Below, in pieces: positions 7,480-15,364 of a DNA stretch of 64,000 nt. The translations under genes were made by a program, and so were the position numbers. Source of the DNA: Thiopontia sp964344135 (GTDB lineage: Bacteria; Pseudomonadota; Gammaproteobacteria; GCF-002020875); assembly GCA_964344135.1 (NCBI GenBank), contig CAYFMF010000003.1, positions 1-64,000 of the forward strand. The letters run 5' to 3'. The notes beneath the pieces were generated by a model. It was given only the letters and a program-made list of their open reading frames with translations, was not told the DNA's origin and did no database searches. How positions within the stretch are numbered: the first letter of the stretch is position 1; every line of letters starts with the position of its first letter.

Positions 7480-8520
7480 ATGAGTTCGAAAAAATCTCTA
7501 AGCTATAGTGATGCAGGTGTTGATATCGATGCCGGCAACGACCTGATTGAACAGATCAAGCCCCTGGCGGCACGGACCAGACGCCCCGGCGTGATGGCCG
7601 GACTTGGCGGATTTGGTGCCCTGTTCGAGATCCCCCTCGACCGCTACAAGAATCCGCTGCTGGTATCGGGAACGGATGGCGTTGGAACCAAGCTTCGGCT
7701 GGCGATGCAGCTGGAGAAGCATGACACTATCGGCATCGACCTGGTTGCGATGTGTGTCAATGACCTGATTGTGCAGGGTGCAGAGCCCCTCTTCTTTCTC
7801 GACTACTACGCCACCGGAAAGCTGGACAACGGGACCGCCGTCTCTGTAGTGGACGGGATTGCAACCGGCTGCGAGCAGGCAGGAGCTGCACTGATCGGTG
7901 GTGAGACGGCAGAGATGCCAGGAATGTACAGCGAGGGGGATTATGACCTTGCCGGCTTCAGTGTTGGCATCGTCGAGAAGAGTGAGGTGATCGATGGCAC
8001 CAGGGTATCGGCTGGTGACGTACTCATTGGCATGGCCTCTTCCGGCCCCCACTCCAACGGCTACTCCCTGATTCGCAAGATTCTTGAGGTCTCTGGAGCC
8101 GACATCCAGGGTGACCTCGAGGGCAGCCCACTCGGCGAGCAGCTTCTGGAGCCGACAAGAATTTACGTCAAGCCACTGCTGGAGCTGATGAGGCAACTCC
8201 CTGTCCACGCACTGGCCCACATCACCGGCGGCGGACTGACCGAAAATCTGCCCCGCGTACTCCCCCACCACACCACGGCCGCAATCGACAACAGCTCCTG
8301 GGAGTGGCCCGCCGTATTCCGCTGGCTACAGCAACAGGGCAATGTCGAGGAGTCGGAGATGGTCCGCACCTTCAACTGTGGTGTCGGGATGGTGGTTGTG
8401 GTCTCTGCAGAGAATGCAGAGCGTACGATTGAGATACTGGATGGAGCAGGCGAAGAGGCCTGGGTGCTTGGCACCATTACCGCCTCTGGGGATGAGACGC
8501 CCTCCGTCTCCTTCCATTAA
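7480..8520 (+). CDS. purM: Phosphoribosylformylglycinamidine cyclo-ligase
   Basis: PurM makes aminoimidazole ribotide from FGAM with ATP, the fifth step of purine synthesis. The 346-residue protein shows the family landmarks SYSDAGVDIDAGNDLI at the start, LVSGTDGVGTKLRLA, GIDLVAMCVNDLIVQGAEPLFFLDYYA, GCALIGGETAEMPG-type loop (AALIGGETAEMPGMY), ASSGPHSNGYSLIRK and the C-terminal FNCGVGMVVVV. A TTG at 7474 would add two residues; the ATG at 7480 gives MSSKKSLSYSDAG. purN follows after 29 bases. Confidence 0.97.
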   Translation: MSSKKSLSYSDAGVDIDAGNDLIEQIKPLAARTRRPGVMAGLGGFGALFEIPLDRYKNPLLVSGTDGVGTKLRLAMQLEKHDTIGIDLVAMCVNDLIVQGAEPLFFLDYYATGKLDNGTAVSVVDGIATGCEQAGAALIGGETAEMPGMYSEGDYDLAGFSVGIVEKSEVIDGTRVSAGDVLIGMASSGPHSNGYSLIRKILEVSGADIQGDLEGSPLGEQLLEPTRIYVKPLLELMRQLPVHALAHITGGGLTENLPRVLPHHTTAAIDNSSWEWPAVFRWLQQQGNVEESEMVRTFNCGVGMVVVVSAENAERTIEILDGAGEEAWVLGTITASGDETPSVSFH

Positions 8521-8549
8521 TCGCATCCAGCCATCCCCCTGATCCAGCT

Positions 8550-9239
8550 GTGACCACTGCAGCCCCATCTCCACAACCCATCACCATCGTAGTACTGATC
8601 TCCGGGCGGGGCAGCAACCTGCAGGCCCTGATCCACGCACAACAGAAGCAACAGCTCAATGTCCGGTTTGGGGCCGTGATCAGCAACCGCCCGGACGCTC
8701 TGGGACTCCGGTTTGCCGAGAAGAGCGGCATCACCACCAAGGTAGTCGACCACACCCGCTTTGAGGGGCGCGAGGCCTATGACCAGGCACTGATTGAGGC
8801 AGTCGACCAGTACCAGCCGGATCTGGTGGTACTGGCTGGGTTCATGCGCATCCTTACCATTCCATTCGTACACCACTACCATGGCCGACTGATCAACATC
8901 CACCCCTCCCTGCTGCCCCTCCACAGAGGACTCCATACCCATCAGCAGGCACTGGATGCAGGTGATGATGAGCACGGGGCCAGTGTCCACTTTGTGACCG
9001 AGGAGCTGGATGGCGGACCGGTCTTTATTCAGATCCGGGTCCCTGTTCTGGAGAGCGATAGTGCAGAGAGCCTGGCGGACCGTGTGCTCCAGCAGGAGCA
9101 CCGCCTCTACCCGGAGGCTGTGCAGCTGATTGCCGATGGACGGATCAGACTGGTTGACGACACCCTGCTCTTCGACCAAACTCCACTCAATGAGCCACTT
9201 CAACTGGACAGCCCCAACTGGGAGGCTGTCCGAGAATAG
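8550..9239 (+). CDS. purN: Phosphoribosylglycinamide formyltransferase
   Basis: PurN transfers a formyl group from 10-formyltetrahydrofolate to GAR in purine synthesis. The 229-residue frame begins with a GTG at 8550 and carries VLISGRGSNLQALI, the substrate loop, VLAGFMRILTIPFV, the catalytic INIHPSLLPLHRGLHTHQQALDAG segment (N, H) and GASVHFVTEELDGGPVFIQ with the catalytic aspartate. It runs about ten residues longer than E. coli PurN at the N-terminus. Its last 18 bases are part of a long inverted repeat that returns inside the next gene (see findings). Confidence 0.96.
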   Translation: MTTAAPSPQPITIVVLISGRGSNLQALIHAQQKQQLNVRFGAVISNRPDALGLRFAEKSGITTKVVDHTRFEGREAYDQALIEAVDQYQPDLVVLAGFMRILTIPFVHHYHGRLINIHPSLLPLHRGLHTHQQALDAGDDEHGASVHFVTEELDGGPVFIQIRVPVLESDSAESLADRVLQQEHRLYPEAVQLIADGRIRLVDDTLLFDQTPLNEPLQLDSPNWEAVRE

Positions 9240-9385
9240 AAACCGTAGCGAAAATTACAGAGAGGCCATAAGGTGAGCTTAATGAATGAGGCGAATATTG
9301 GGCTATATTTAACGAGTTCAATAAGCTCAGATTATGGTCTATCTGGGATTTGCAGTAGGTTCTCTATTCTCGGACAGCCTTCCAG
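9218..9385. repeat. Imperfect inverted repeat spanning the purN / DUF3108 junction
   Basis: The sequence AGGCTGTCCGAGAATAGA at 9223-9240, covering the purN stop, recurs exactly in inverted orientation at 9363-9380. Flanking bases extend the similarity on both sides (CTGG outside, AACC inside with one bulge), to about 26 of 28 positions. The 122-base interval carries the start of the DUF3108 gene. In RNA this would be a long hairpin with the ribosome-binding region in the loop. Confidence 0.85.
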
Positions 9386-10085
9386 GGCCCTGCTGCTTGC
9401 CACCACGCTCCTCTCGGGAGTGGCAGAGGCGCTTCCCGAATCCTTCCATGCCCAATACAGCCTTAGCGGCAAGGGGATGACGCTGGGAGAGACCACCTAC
9501 AACCTCAGCCCGATTCCCGAGAAGAAGAGGGAGCGCTTCACCATCCATACCGAACCAACAGGGCTGGCCAGACTTCTTGTCAAGAAAGTCATCGACGAGG
9601 AGTCAATCTGGGAGTGGAATAGTGGTCTCATCCGCCCACTGCAGTACCACTACCGACAGAGCGGAAAACGGGAAAAGGAGCGCGCTCGACAGTTCGACTG
9701 GGAGAGAGGCGTCGTCACCCTTATGGACAACAGTGAGCCTGGAGCACTCGACCAGCTACAGCCCAATACCGTGGATGAGGCCCTCTTTCTGATTGCACTG
9801 ATGCATGATCTGGAACAGGGCAGAGAGAGTATCAGCTACCGCGTTGCCAGGCGCGGCGGATGGTCTGACTACCGATTCACCATCGGGGAGCGCAAAACAG
9901 TCACGGTTCCGGCAGGAGAGTTTTCGACAATCCACATCAGCCGGCAGAAGGAGGGAAAGAGAACCTTCGAGCTCTGGAGCGCCCCTGCCCTGGGCTATCT
10001 TCCAGTACAGGTCGAGTACCGGGAGAAGGATGGAACACTGTTTCGCCTCCAGCTGAAAAAGAGCTCGATTCAGCCATCCTCCTGA
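9273..10085 (+). CDS. DUF3108 exported protein
   Basis: This 270-residue protein has a DUF3108 domain: after a hydrophobic export segment (RALLLATTLLSGVAEA, about residues 38-53) comes the beta-rich body, including FHAQYSLSGKGMTLGETTYNL, the central FDWERGVVTLMDN and the C-terminal pattern FELWSAPALGYLPVQVEYREKDG typical of the family. The family is common after purN in gammaproteobacteria, periplasmic, and of unknown function. The N-terminus is odd: the signal sequence starts only after about 37 residues, whichever of GTG 9273 or ATG 9282 is used, and this extra part overlaps the inverted repeat shared with purN. It converges with the deaminase gene with a 16-base overlap. Confidence 0.8.
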   Translation: MSLMNEANIGLYLTSSISSDYGLSGICSRFSILGQPSRALLLATTLLSGVAEALPESFHAQYSLSGKGMTLGETTYNLSPIPEKKRERFTIHTEPTGLARLLVKKVIDEESIWEWNSGLIRPLQYHYRQSGKREKERARQFDWERGVVTLMDNSEPGALDQLQPNTVDEALFLIALMHDLEQGRESISYRVARRGGWSDYRFTIGERKTVTVPAGEFSTIHISRQKEGKRTFELWSAPALGYLPVQVEYREKDGTLFRLQLKKSSIQPSS

Positions 10086-10528
10086 AGCAGCGAGAGCGGA
10101 ACCTCCACCATCTCGATCCCTGCCTCCTCGAAGATGAGGCGCGTCAGGGCAACACTCTCCTCCCAGCGGGACATCTCATCCGGGATGGTGGTCACTACGC
10201 GACTGATCCCGGTCTGAATGATCTTTGCCGCACAGCGGGAACAGGGGGGCAGCGGATAGACATAGATGGTGTTGCCGGAAAGATCCGACCTGGAGAAGAG
10301 CAGCGCATTCTCCTCCGCATGGAGCACCAGCGAATACTTGGTCTCTCGATCATGCAACCGCTTGTCATCCGACAGCCCCTGAGGGAAACCGTTAAAACCG
10401 AGCGAGACCACCTTGTTGCCCTTGGCAACCACCGCACCCACCTGGGTACTGGGGTCCTTTGACCACTCCGCCACATGGGAGGCGAGCCCCAGAAAACGCC
10501 GATCCCACTTGCTCAACTCATGTTCCAT
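10070..10528 (-). CDS. dCMP deaminase-type zinc deaminase
   Basis: This 152-residue cytidine/deoxycytidylate deaminase-fold enzyme carries the zinc motif HAEENALLFS (His and catalytic Glu) and PCSRCAAKII (two Cys ligands), plus the N-terminal KDPSTQVGAVV and GFNGFPQGL segments that distinguish the dCMP-deaminase / ComEB family. The probable reaction is dCMP to dUMP, feeding thymidylate synthesis. It lies downstream of apbC on the same strand but is separated by a strong terminator and a 280-base gap, so it probably has its own promoter. Substrate is inferred from family only. Confidence 0.88.
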   Translation of the reverse strand: MEHELSKWDRRFLGLASHVAEWSKDPSTQVGAVVAKGNKVVSLGFNGFPQGLSDDKRLHDRETKYSLVLHAEENALLFSRSDLSGNTIYVYPLPPCSRCAAKIIQTGISRVVTTIPDEMSRWEESVALTRLIFEEAGIEMVEVPLSLLQEDG

Positions 10529-10589
10529 TCACCACTCTCCTGATCCCTCTCTTCAATCGGCTGCTGAGTATATCGGTTCCTGGGAAGAG

Positions 10590-10740
10590 AAAAAACCATA
10601 GACCCTCAACACATTGTGGCTCTGAGGCAGTGCAGGACACTCTGTTGCAGAAGTGTCTGTGGCATGGACGCGCAGAGGTCAGGCCTGCGGGGATGTAGTT
10701 ACGGCGTCTCCAGAAACGGGATGCCCTCTCCTCTGAAGGG
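10590..10740 (-). ncRNA. Possible structured non-coding RNA between apbC and the deaminase gene
   Basis: The gap after the apbC terminator has no credible ORF but folds well when read on the minus strand. A broken closing helix forms between CCCTTCA (10734-10740) and TGAGGG (10603-10608), continued by GAGGGCA with TGCCTC. Inside is a 9-bp hairpin with a CAA loop (10636-10657). A T tract (10590-10595 on the plus strand as A) lies just after the 3' side. The overall shape, a long interrupted helix with a closed end, resembles 6S-type RNA, but I cannot match conserved 6S sequence. The plus strand could fold equally well. Treat it as a structural hint. Confidence 0.25.
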
Positions 10741-10749
10741 AAAAGTATC

Positions 10750-10783
10750 AAAAAACCGCCATGGCCGAAAAGGCACATGACGG
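10750..10783 (-). terminator. Rho-independent terminator of apbC
   Basis: Read on the minus strand, an 11-bp stem with one bulged T (CCGTCATGTGCC pairing with GGCCATGGCGG) and a TTTTC loop is followed by six Ts. It begins 26 bases after the apbC stop. Confidence 0.9.
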
Positions 10784-10809
10784 TCATTTGCCAATGAGTT
10801 CAATAGAGA

Positions 10810-11898
10810 CTACTGAATCACGATATTGGGGAACTTGGTGGTGAAATCCTTCTTCTGCTGCGCAAGCTTTGCCGATGCACGGCGTGCAATCTCGCGGTAG
10901 AGCCTTGCGATCTGACCCTCGGGATCCGCAACCACGGTCGGCTTGCCGCCATCGGTGTCACTGCGGATGGTCTTGTCCAGCGGGAGTCCGCCGAGGAAAT
11001 CGACATGAGACTCCTCTGCCATGCGCTGACCACCGCCCTCGGCAAAGATATGCTCCTCATGGCCACAATTTGAGCAGATATGGATGCTCATGTTCTCGAC
11101 CACGCCGAGCACAGGGACCTCCACCTTCTCAAACATCTTCAGCCCCTTGACCGCATCCAGCAGCGCAATATCCTGCGGTGTGGTCACGATGACCGCCCCG
11201 CTGACCGGAATTTTCTGGGCCAGTGTCAACTGAGTGTCACCGGTACCCGGTGGCAGATCAATAACCAGATAGTCCAGATTGTCCCACTGGGTATCCTTCA
11301 ACAGCTGCTCCAGTGCCTGGGTAACCATCGGGCCACGCCAGATCATCGGGGTATCCTCCTCCACCAGATACCCAATGGACATGGATTGAATCTGGTAGGA
11401 GCTGACCGGCTTCAGGCTCTTGCCATCCGGTGACTCCGGTTTTGCACCGTGAGCGCCCAGCATCCGTGGCTGACTGGGGCCATAAATATCGGCATCGAGC
11501 ATCCCCACATTCGCCCCCTCTGCAGAGAGCGCAAGCGCCAGGTTGACCGCGGTGGTCGACTTTCCGACCCCCCCCTTGCCAGAGGCGACTGCAATAATGT
11601 TCTTCACACCATTGACGGACTGCACCCCCTTCTGCACGGCATGAGCGACGATATTCCAGCTCACCTCCACTGTTGAGGCGCTAACACCATCAACAGCGTT
11701 GATAATCTCACTGATCTTCTCGCTCAACTCCTCCGCATAACCCTTTGCAGGAAAGCCCAGCTCAATCTCTACCGTTACCGCTCCACCATCGATCCTCACA
11801 TCCTTGATCGTCTTTGCAGAGACCAGATCACTCTCCAGATAGGGGTCGACATAGGCCGCGATTGCAGACTCAATCGTCTCGCGAGTCACTTCTGACAT
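10810..11898 (-). CDS. apbC: Iron-sulfur cluster carrier ApbC (Mrp/NBP35 family)
   Basis: This 362-residue P-loop ATPase delivers Fe-S clusters to target proteins. It has an N-terminal DUF59/MIP18-like domain (about 1-85), the deviant Walker A GKGGVGKSTTAVNLALAL near residue 106, the switch region LDADIYGPSQPRMLG, VIDLPPGTGDTQLTLAQ, and the C-terminal CSNCGH pair (CxxC) that binds the bridging cluster. The size and order match gammaproteobacterial ApbC. It is divergent from metG, a conserved arrangement, and ends in a strong terminator. Confidence 0.95.
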   Translation of the reverse strand: MSEVTRETIESAIAAYVDPYLESDLVSAKTIKDVRIDGGAVTVEIELGFPAKGYAEELSEKISEIINAVDGVSASTVEVSWNIVAHAVQKGVQSVNGVKNIIAVASGKGGVGKSTTAVNLALALSAEGANVGMLDADIYGPSQPRMLGAHGAKPESPDGKSLKPVSSYQIQSMSIGYLVEEDTPMIWRGPMVTQALEQLLKDTQWDNLDYLVIDLPPGTGDTQLTLAQKIPVSGAVIVTTPQDIALLDAVKGLKMFEKVEVPVLGVVENMSIHICSNCGHEEHIFAEGGGQRMAEESHVDFLGGLPLDKTIRSDTDGGKPTVVADPEGQIARLYREIARRASAKLAQQKKDFTTKFPNIVIQ

Positions 11899-11949
11899 GA
11901 TAAAACTCCAAATTCATTTTCGATTAACAGAATTCACTAATGCTAGCAT

Positions 11950-12038
11950 ATTCACACCGCTGAAGAGAACCAATAGTTGATGAATTTTGTAGGTTATTGT
12001 GCCAGGATCAATTTTCCTCCATTCACCCCGCTGAAGAG
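11950..12038. repeat. Direct repeat upstream of metG
   Basis: An 18-base sequence, ATTCACMCCGCTGAAGAG with one difference between copies, occurs at 11950-11967 and again at 12021-12038, 71 bases apart, in the apbC/metG divergent promoter region. Seven turns of DNA between copies would place them on about the same face. It may be a paired regulator-binding site. Confidence 0.6.
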
Positions 12039-12117
12039 GGATAAAACAGTGTGTAGTTTGTCGGCTAATTCGTTAAAATTGCAGGATTACCTGTAACAAA
12101 ATAACAACAGACCTCTC

Positions 12118-14181
12118 ATGGCAGACTCCGCGCCCCGCAAGATCCTGGTTACCAGTGCTCTCCCCTATGCAAATGGAAGCATCCATATTGGCCATCTGGT
12201 CGAGTACATTCAGACCGATATCTGGGCACGTTTCCAGAAGATGCAGGGCAATGAGTGCTACTACGTCTGTGCCGATGATGCGCATGGCACCCCTATCATG
12301 CTGCGCGCCCAGAATGAGGGAATCACCCCGGAACAGCTGATTGGTGACATGGCGGCGGAACACCAGGCAGACTTTGCAGAGTTCCTGATCGACTTTGACA
12401 ACTACCACTCCACCCACTCCGATGAGAATCGTGAGCTCTCCAGCGAGATCTACAGACGCCTGCGAGAGAAGGGGTATATCACGACACGCACGATCGAGCA
12501 GGCCTATGATCCGGAACGCGAGATGTTTCTGCCCGATCGCTTCATCAAGGGGAGCTGCCCCAAGTGTGGAGCGGAGGATCAGTATGGGGACAACTGTGAG
12601 GCGTGCGGGGCCACCTACTCCACTGCCGAACTGAAGGATGCGGTCTCCGCCGTCTCTGGCGCCAGACCGGTCAACCGTGAGTCCGAGCACTACTTCTTCC
12701 GACTCTCCGAGTTTGAGGAGATGCTGAAGGGGTGGACCCATGGAGGCCACCTCCAGGAGGAGGTCGCCAAGAAACTCAATGAGTGGTTTGAGGCCGGACT
12801 CCAGGAGTGGGATATCTCCAGGGATGCCCCCTACTTCGGCTTCAAGATCCCCGATACCGACGACAAATACTTCTATGTCTGGCTCGATGCCCCGATCGGT
12901 TACATGGCCAGCTTCAGGAATTTCTGCACAAAAAATGGGGTAGATTTTGATACCTTCTGGTCAAGTGAGAGCGAGGCGGAGCTCTACCACTTTATCGGCA
13001 AGGACATCATCTACTTCCACGCCCTCTTCTGGCCCGCGATGCTGGATGGGGCCGGTTTCCGCACCCCGACCGCGATCAATGCCCACGGCTTCCTGACCGT
13101 CAATGGGCAGAAGATGTCCAAATCCAGAGGGACCTTTATCAAGGCACGTACCTGGCTGGAACACCTCAATCCGGAGGCACTGCGCTACTACTTTGCCGCA
13201 AAACTGGGGCACGGAATCGAGGATCTGGATCTCAACCTTGATGACTTCCGTGCCCGTGTCAATTCGGATCTGGTGGGCAAGGTGGTCAATATCGCCAGCC
13301 GCTGCGCCGGATTCATCACCAAACGGTTTGATGGACGACTCTCCGACCACTGCAGTGAGATGGAGCTCTACCAGGGTTTTGTCACTGCAGGCGACTCGAT
13401 TGCCCAGCACTATGAGGATCGTGACTTTGGTCGTGCAGTGCGCGAGATCATGGCACTGGCAGACAGCGCCAACCGCTATATTGACGAGAAGAAACCCTGG
13501 GTGCTGGCCAAGGTGGAGGGGCGAGAGCAGGAGGTCCAGGAGGCGTGCAGTGTTGGGCTCAATCTGTTCCGTGCCCTGATGACCTATCTCAAGCCCGTTC
13601 TCCCACAGATGGCAGAAGAGGTGGAGAAGTTCCTCAATGCCGGCACACTGGACTGGGATGCGCTGCAGCACCCGCTTGAGGGAAGCACCATCAACCCCTT
13701 CAAGCCCCTGATGCGACGTGTTGAGGAGAAGGATACCGAGGCGATGGTTCAGGATTCAATGGAGTCCCTGCAGAGCCAGGAGGCTGAAACAAAACAGAAA
13801 TCTTCTGCTGCTACAGTCGATGCCAGCGGCGACAGCGCCATCGACCCCATTGCCGAGGAGATCAGCTTTGATGACTTTGCAAAGATTGACCTGCGTGTTG
13901 CCCGCATCGAAAAGGCCGAGCCGGTGGAGGGTGCGGATCGACTGCTGCAGCTTACCCTTGACCTGGGTGGAGAGAAGAGAAATGTATTTGCCGGGATCAA
14001 GTCTGCCTACAGGCCAGAAGATCTGGAGGGAAAACTGACCGTGATGGTGGCCAACCTTGCTCCCAGAAAGATGCGCTTTGGACTCTCCGAGGGGATGGTC
14101 CTGGCTGCCGGACCTGGTGGGGATGATCTATTCATTCTCCATCCGGACGATGGTGCGAAGCCGGGAATGAGGATCAAGTAA
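12118..14181 (+). CDS. metG: Methionyl-tRNA synthetase
   Basis: This 687-residue class I synthetase charges tRNA-Met. It shows the HIGH-type site PYANGSIHIGHLVEYIQTD, the four-cysteine zinc knuckle (SCPKCGAEDQYGDNCEACGA, about 145-160), the KMSKS loop (GQKMSKSRGTF) and the C-terminal tRNA-binding/dimerisation domain beginning ISFDDFAKIDLRVARIEKAE. Length matches the long E. coli-type enzyme with the appended Trbp111-like domain. ATG at 12118 follows a leader that carries the direct repeat. It abuts rsxA with two bases between stop and start. Confidence 0.97.
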   Translation: MADSAPRKILVTSALPYANGSIHIGHLVEYIQTDIWARFQKMQGNECYYVCADDAHGTPIMLRAQNEGITPEQLIGDMAAEHQADFAEFLIDFDNYHSTHSDENRELSSEIYRRLREKGYITTRTIEQAYDPEREMFLPDRFIKGSCPKCGAEDQYGDNCEACGATYSTAELKDAVSAVSGARPVNRESEHYFFRLSEFEEMLKGWTHGGHLQEEVAKKLNEWFEAGLQEWDISRDAPYFGFKIPDTDDKYFYVWLDAPIGYMASFRNFCTKNGVDFDTFWSSESEAELYHFIGKDIIYFHALFWPAMLDGAGFRTPTAINAHGFLTVNGQKMSKSRGTFIKARTWLEHLNPEALRYYFAAKLGHGIEDLDLNLDDFRARVNSDLVGKVVNIASRCAGFITKRFDGRLSDHCSEMELYQGFVTAGDSIAQHYEDRDFGRAVREIMALADSANRYIDEKKPWVLAKVEGREQEVQEACSVGLNLFRALMTYLKPVLPQMAEEVEKFLNAGTLDWDALQHPLEGSTINPFKPLMRRVEEKDTEAMVQDSMESLQSQEAETKQKSSAATVDASGDSAIDPIAEEISFDDFAKIDLRVARIEKAEPVEGADRLLQLTLDLGGEKRNVFAGIKSAYRPEDLEGKLTVMVANLAPRKMRFGLSEGMVLAAGPGGDDLFILHPDDGAKPGMRIK

Positions 14182-14182
14182 G

Positions 14183-14764
14183 TTGAGCGAGATTGCGCTA
14201 ATTCTGGTTAGCACCATCCTGGTCAACAATTTCGTTCTGGTCAAATTCCTTGGCCTCTGCCCCTTTATGGGGGTCTCCAGAAAGCTGGAGACTGCCATCG
14301 GCATGGGGCTTGCGACCACCTTTGTTCTGACCCTCTCCGCCTCACTCAGCTATCTGGTCAACGAGTACCTCTTGATACCGCTCGGCCTGGGGTACCTCCG
14401 TACCATCGCATTCATTCTGGTGATTGCGGCAATCGTCAACTTCACCGAGATGTTTGTCCACAAGACCAGCCCCATGCTCTATCAGGTGCTGGGGATCTTC
14501 CTGCCACTGATCACCACAAACTGTGCGGTTCTGGGCGTTGCCCTGCTCAATACCCGTGAGCAGCACAGCTTTATCGAGTCAGCGGCCTTCGGTTTTGGTG
14601 CAGCAGTCGGCTTCTCGCTGGTCCTGGTTGCCTTTGCTGCCATCCGTGAACGTGTACGTGCGGCCGATGTCCCTGAACCCTTCCGTGGCGCATCCATTGC
14701 AATGATCACTGCCGGACTTCTCTCCATCGCATTTATGGGGTTTACCGGTCTGGTACATGGATAG
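14183..14764 (+). CDS. rsxA: Rnf/Rsx electron transport complex subunit A
   Basis: RsxA/RnfA is an integral subunit of the Rnf complex, which couples electron transfer between ferredoxin and NAD to ion movement, or in E. coli-like systems reduces SoxR. The 193-residue protein starts with the conserved LILVSTILVNNFVLVKFLGLCPFMG segment, has six hydrophobic helices and includes the LPLITTNCAVLG stretch whose cysteine helps hold the intramembrane cluster. The start is a TTG two bases after metG, so translation is probably coupled. First gene of rsxABCDGE. Confidence 0.95.
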   Translation: MSEIALILVSTILVNNFVLVKFLGLCPFMGVSRKLETAIGMGLATTFVLTLSASLSYLVNEYLLIPLGLGYLRTIAFILVIAAIVNFTEMFVHKTSPMLYQVLGIFLPLITTNCAVLGVALLNTREQHSFIESAAFGFGAAVGFSLVLVAFAAIRERVRAADVPEPFRGASIAMITAGLLSIAFMGFTGLVHG

Positions 14765-14776
14765 GAGGGACTCCAG

Positions 14777-15361
14777 ATGCTAAATGCGGTTCTTGCAATT
14801 GCCCTCCTCGCCTCACTGTTCGGGGCACTACTGGGCTTTGCATCGATCCGCTACAGGGTTGAGGGGGATCCGATTGTCGACAACATCGATGAGCTGCTTC
14901 CCCAGACCCAGTGCGGACAGTGCGGATACCCGGGCTGTCGCCCCTATGCGGAGGCCATTGCCAGCGGGGAGGCCGAGATCAATCTCTGCCCTCCCGGAGG
15001 AGAGGCTGTCATGGTTTCGCTCGCCAGTCTGCTCGACCGTGAACCGGTTGCACTGGAGCAGGAGCAGAGGATTCCCGGGATTGCACTGATTGATGAGCAG
15101 GTCTGCATTGGGTGCACGCTCTGCATTCAGGCCTGTCCGGTGGATGCCATTCTGGGGGCAGCCAAACAGATGCACACGGTCATTGCCGATGAGTGTACTG
15201 GCTGCGAGCTCTGCCTCCCCCCCTGCCCGGTGGACTGCATCACCATGGAGCCCATCCCGTTCGAGCTTGGTGACTGGATCTATCCGGAACCACCCCCCAT
15301 CTCGGGCCACGGGGCCCAGAGTGACGAGGCGTCTCTGATGACCACAAGGGAGGCCGCGTAA
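14777..15361 (+). CDS. rsxB: Rnf/Rsx complex ferredoxin subunit B
   Basis: RsxB is the iron-sulfur subunit that receives electrons. This 194-residue protein has an N-terminal membrane anchor (VLAIALLASLFGALLGFAS), an Fe-S binding domain with CGQCGYPGCRPYAEA and a fourth cysteine at NLCPPGG, and two [4Fe-4S] motifs, CIGCTLCIQACP and CTGCELCLPPCP. Spacing is 12 bases after rsxA with an AGGAGG-type site. Length and motif order are normal. Confidence 0.96.
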   Translation: MLNAVLAIALLASLFGALLGFASIRYRVEGDPIVDNIDELLPQTQCGQCGYPGCRPYAEAIASGEAEINLCPPGGEAVMVSLASLLDREPVALEQEQRIPGIALIDEQVCIGCTLCIQACPVDAILGAAKQMHTVIADECTGCELCLPPCPVDCITMEPIPFELGDWIYPEPPPISGHGAQSDEASLMTTREAA

Positions 15362-15364
15362 CAG

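Noticed and set aside
10590..10740. Signal recognition particle RNA or tmRNA
   Set aside because: The conserved GGUCAGGUCCGGAAGGAAGCAG-type loop of 4.5S RNA and the tRNA-like ends of tmRNA are absent.
10518..10787. Minus-strand frame of 89 codons between apbC and the deaminase gene
   Set aside because: It runs through the apbC terminator, has no ribosome-binding site and contains unusual composition; the region is better read as non-coding.
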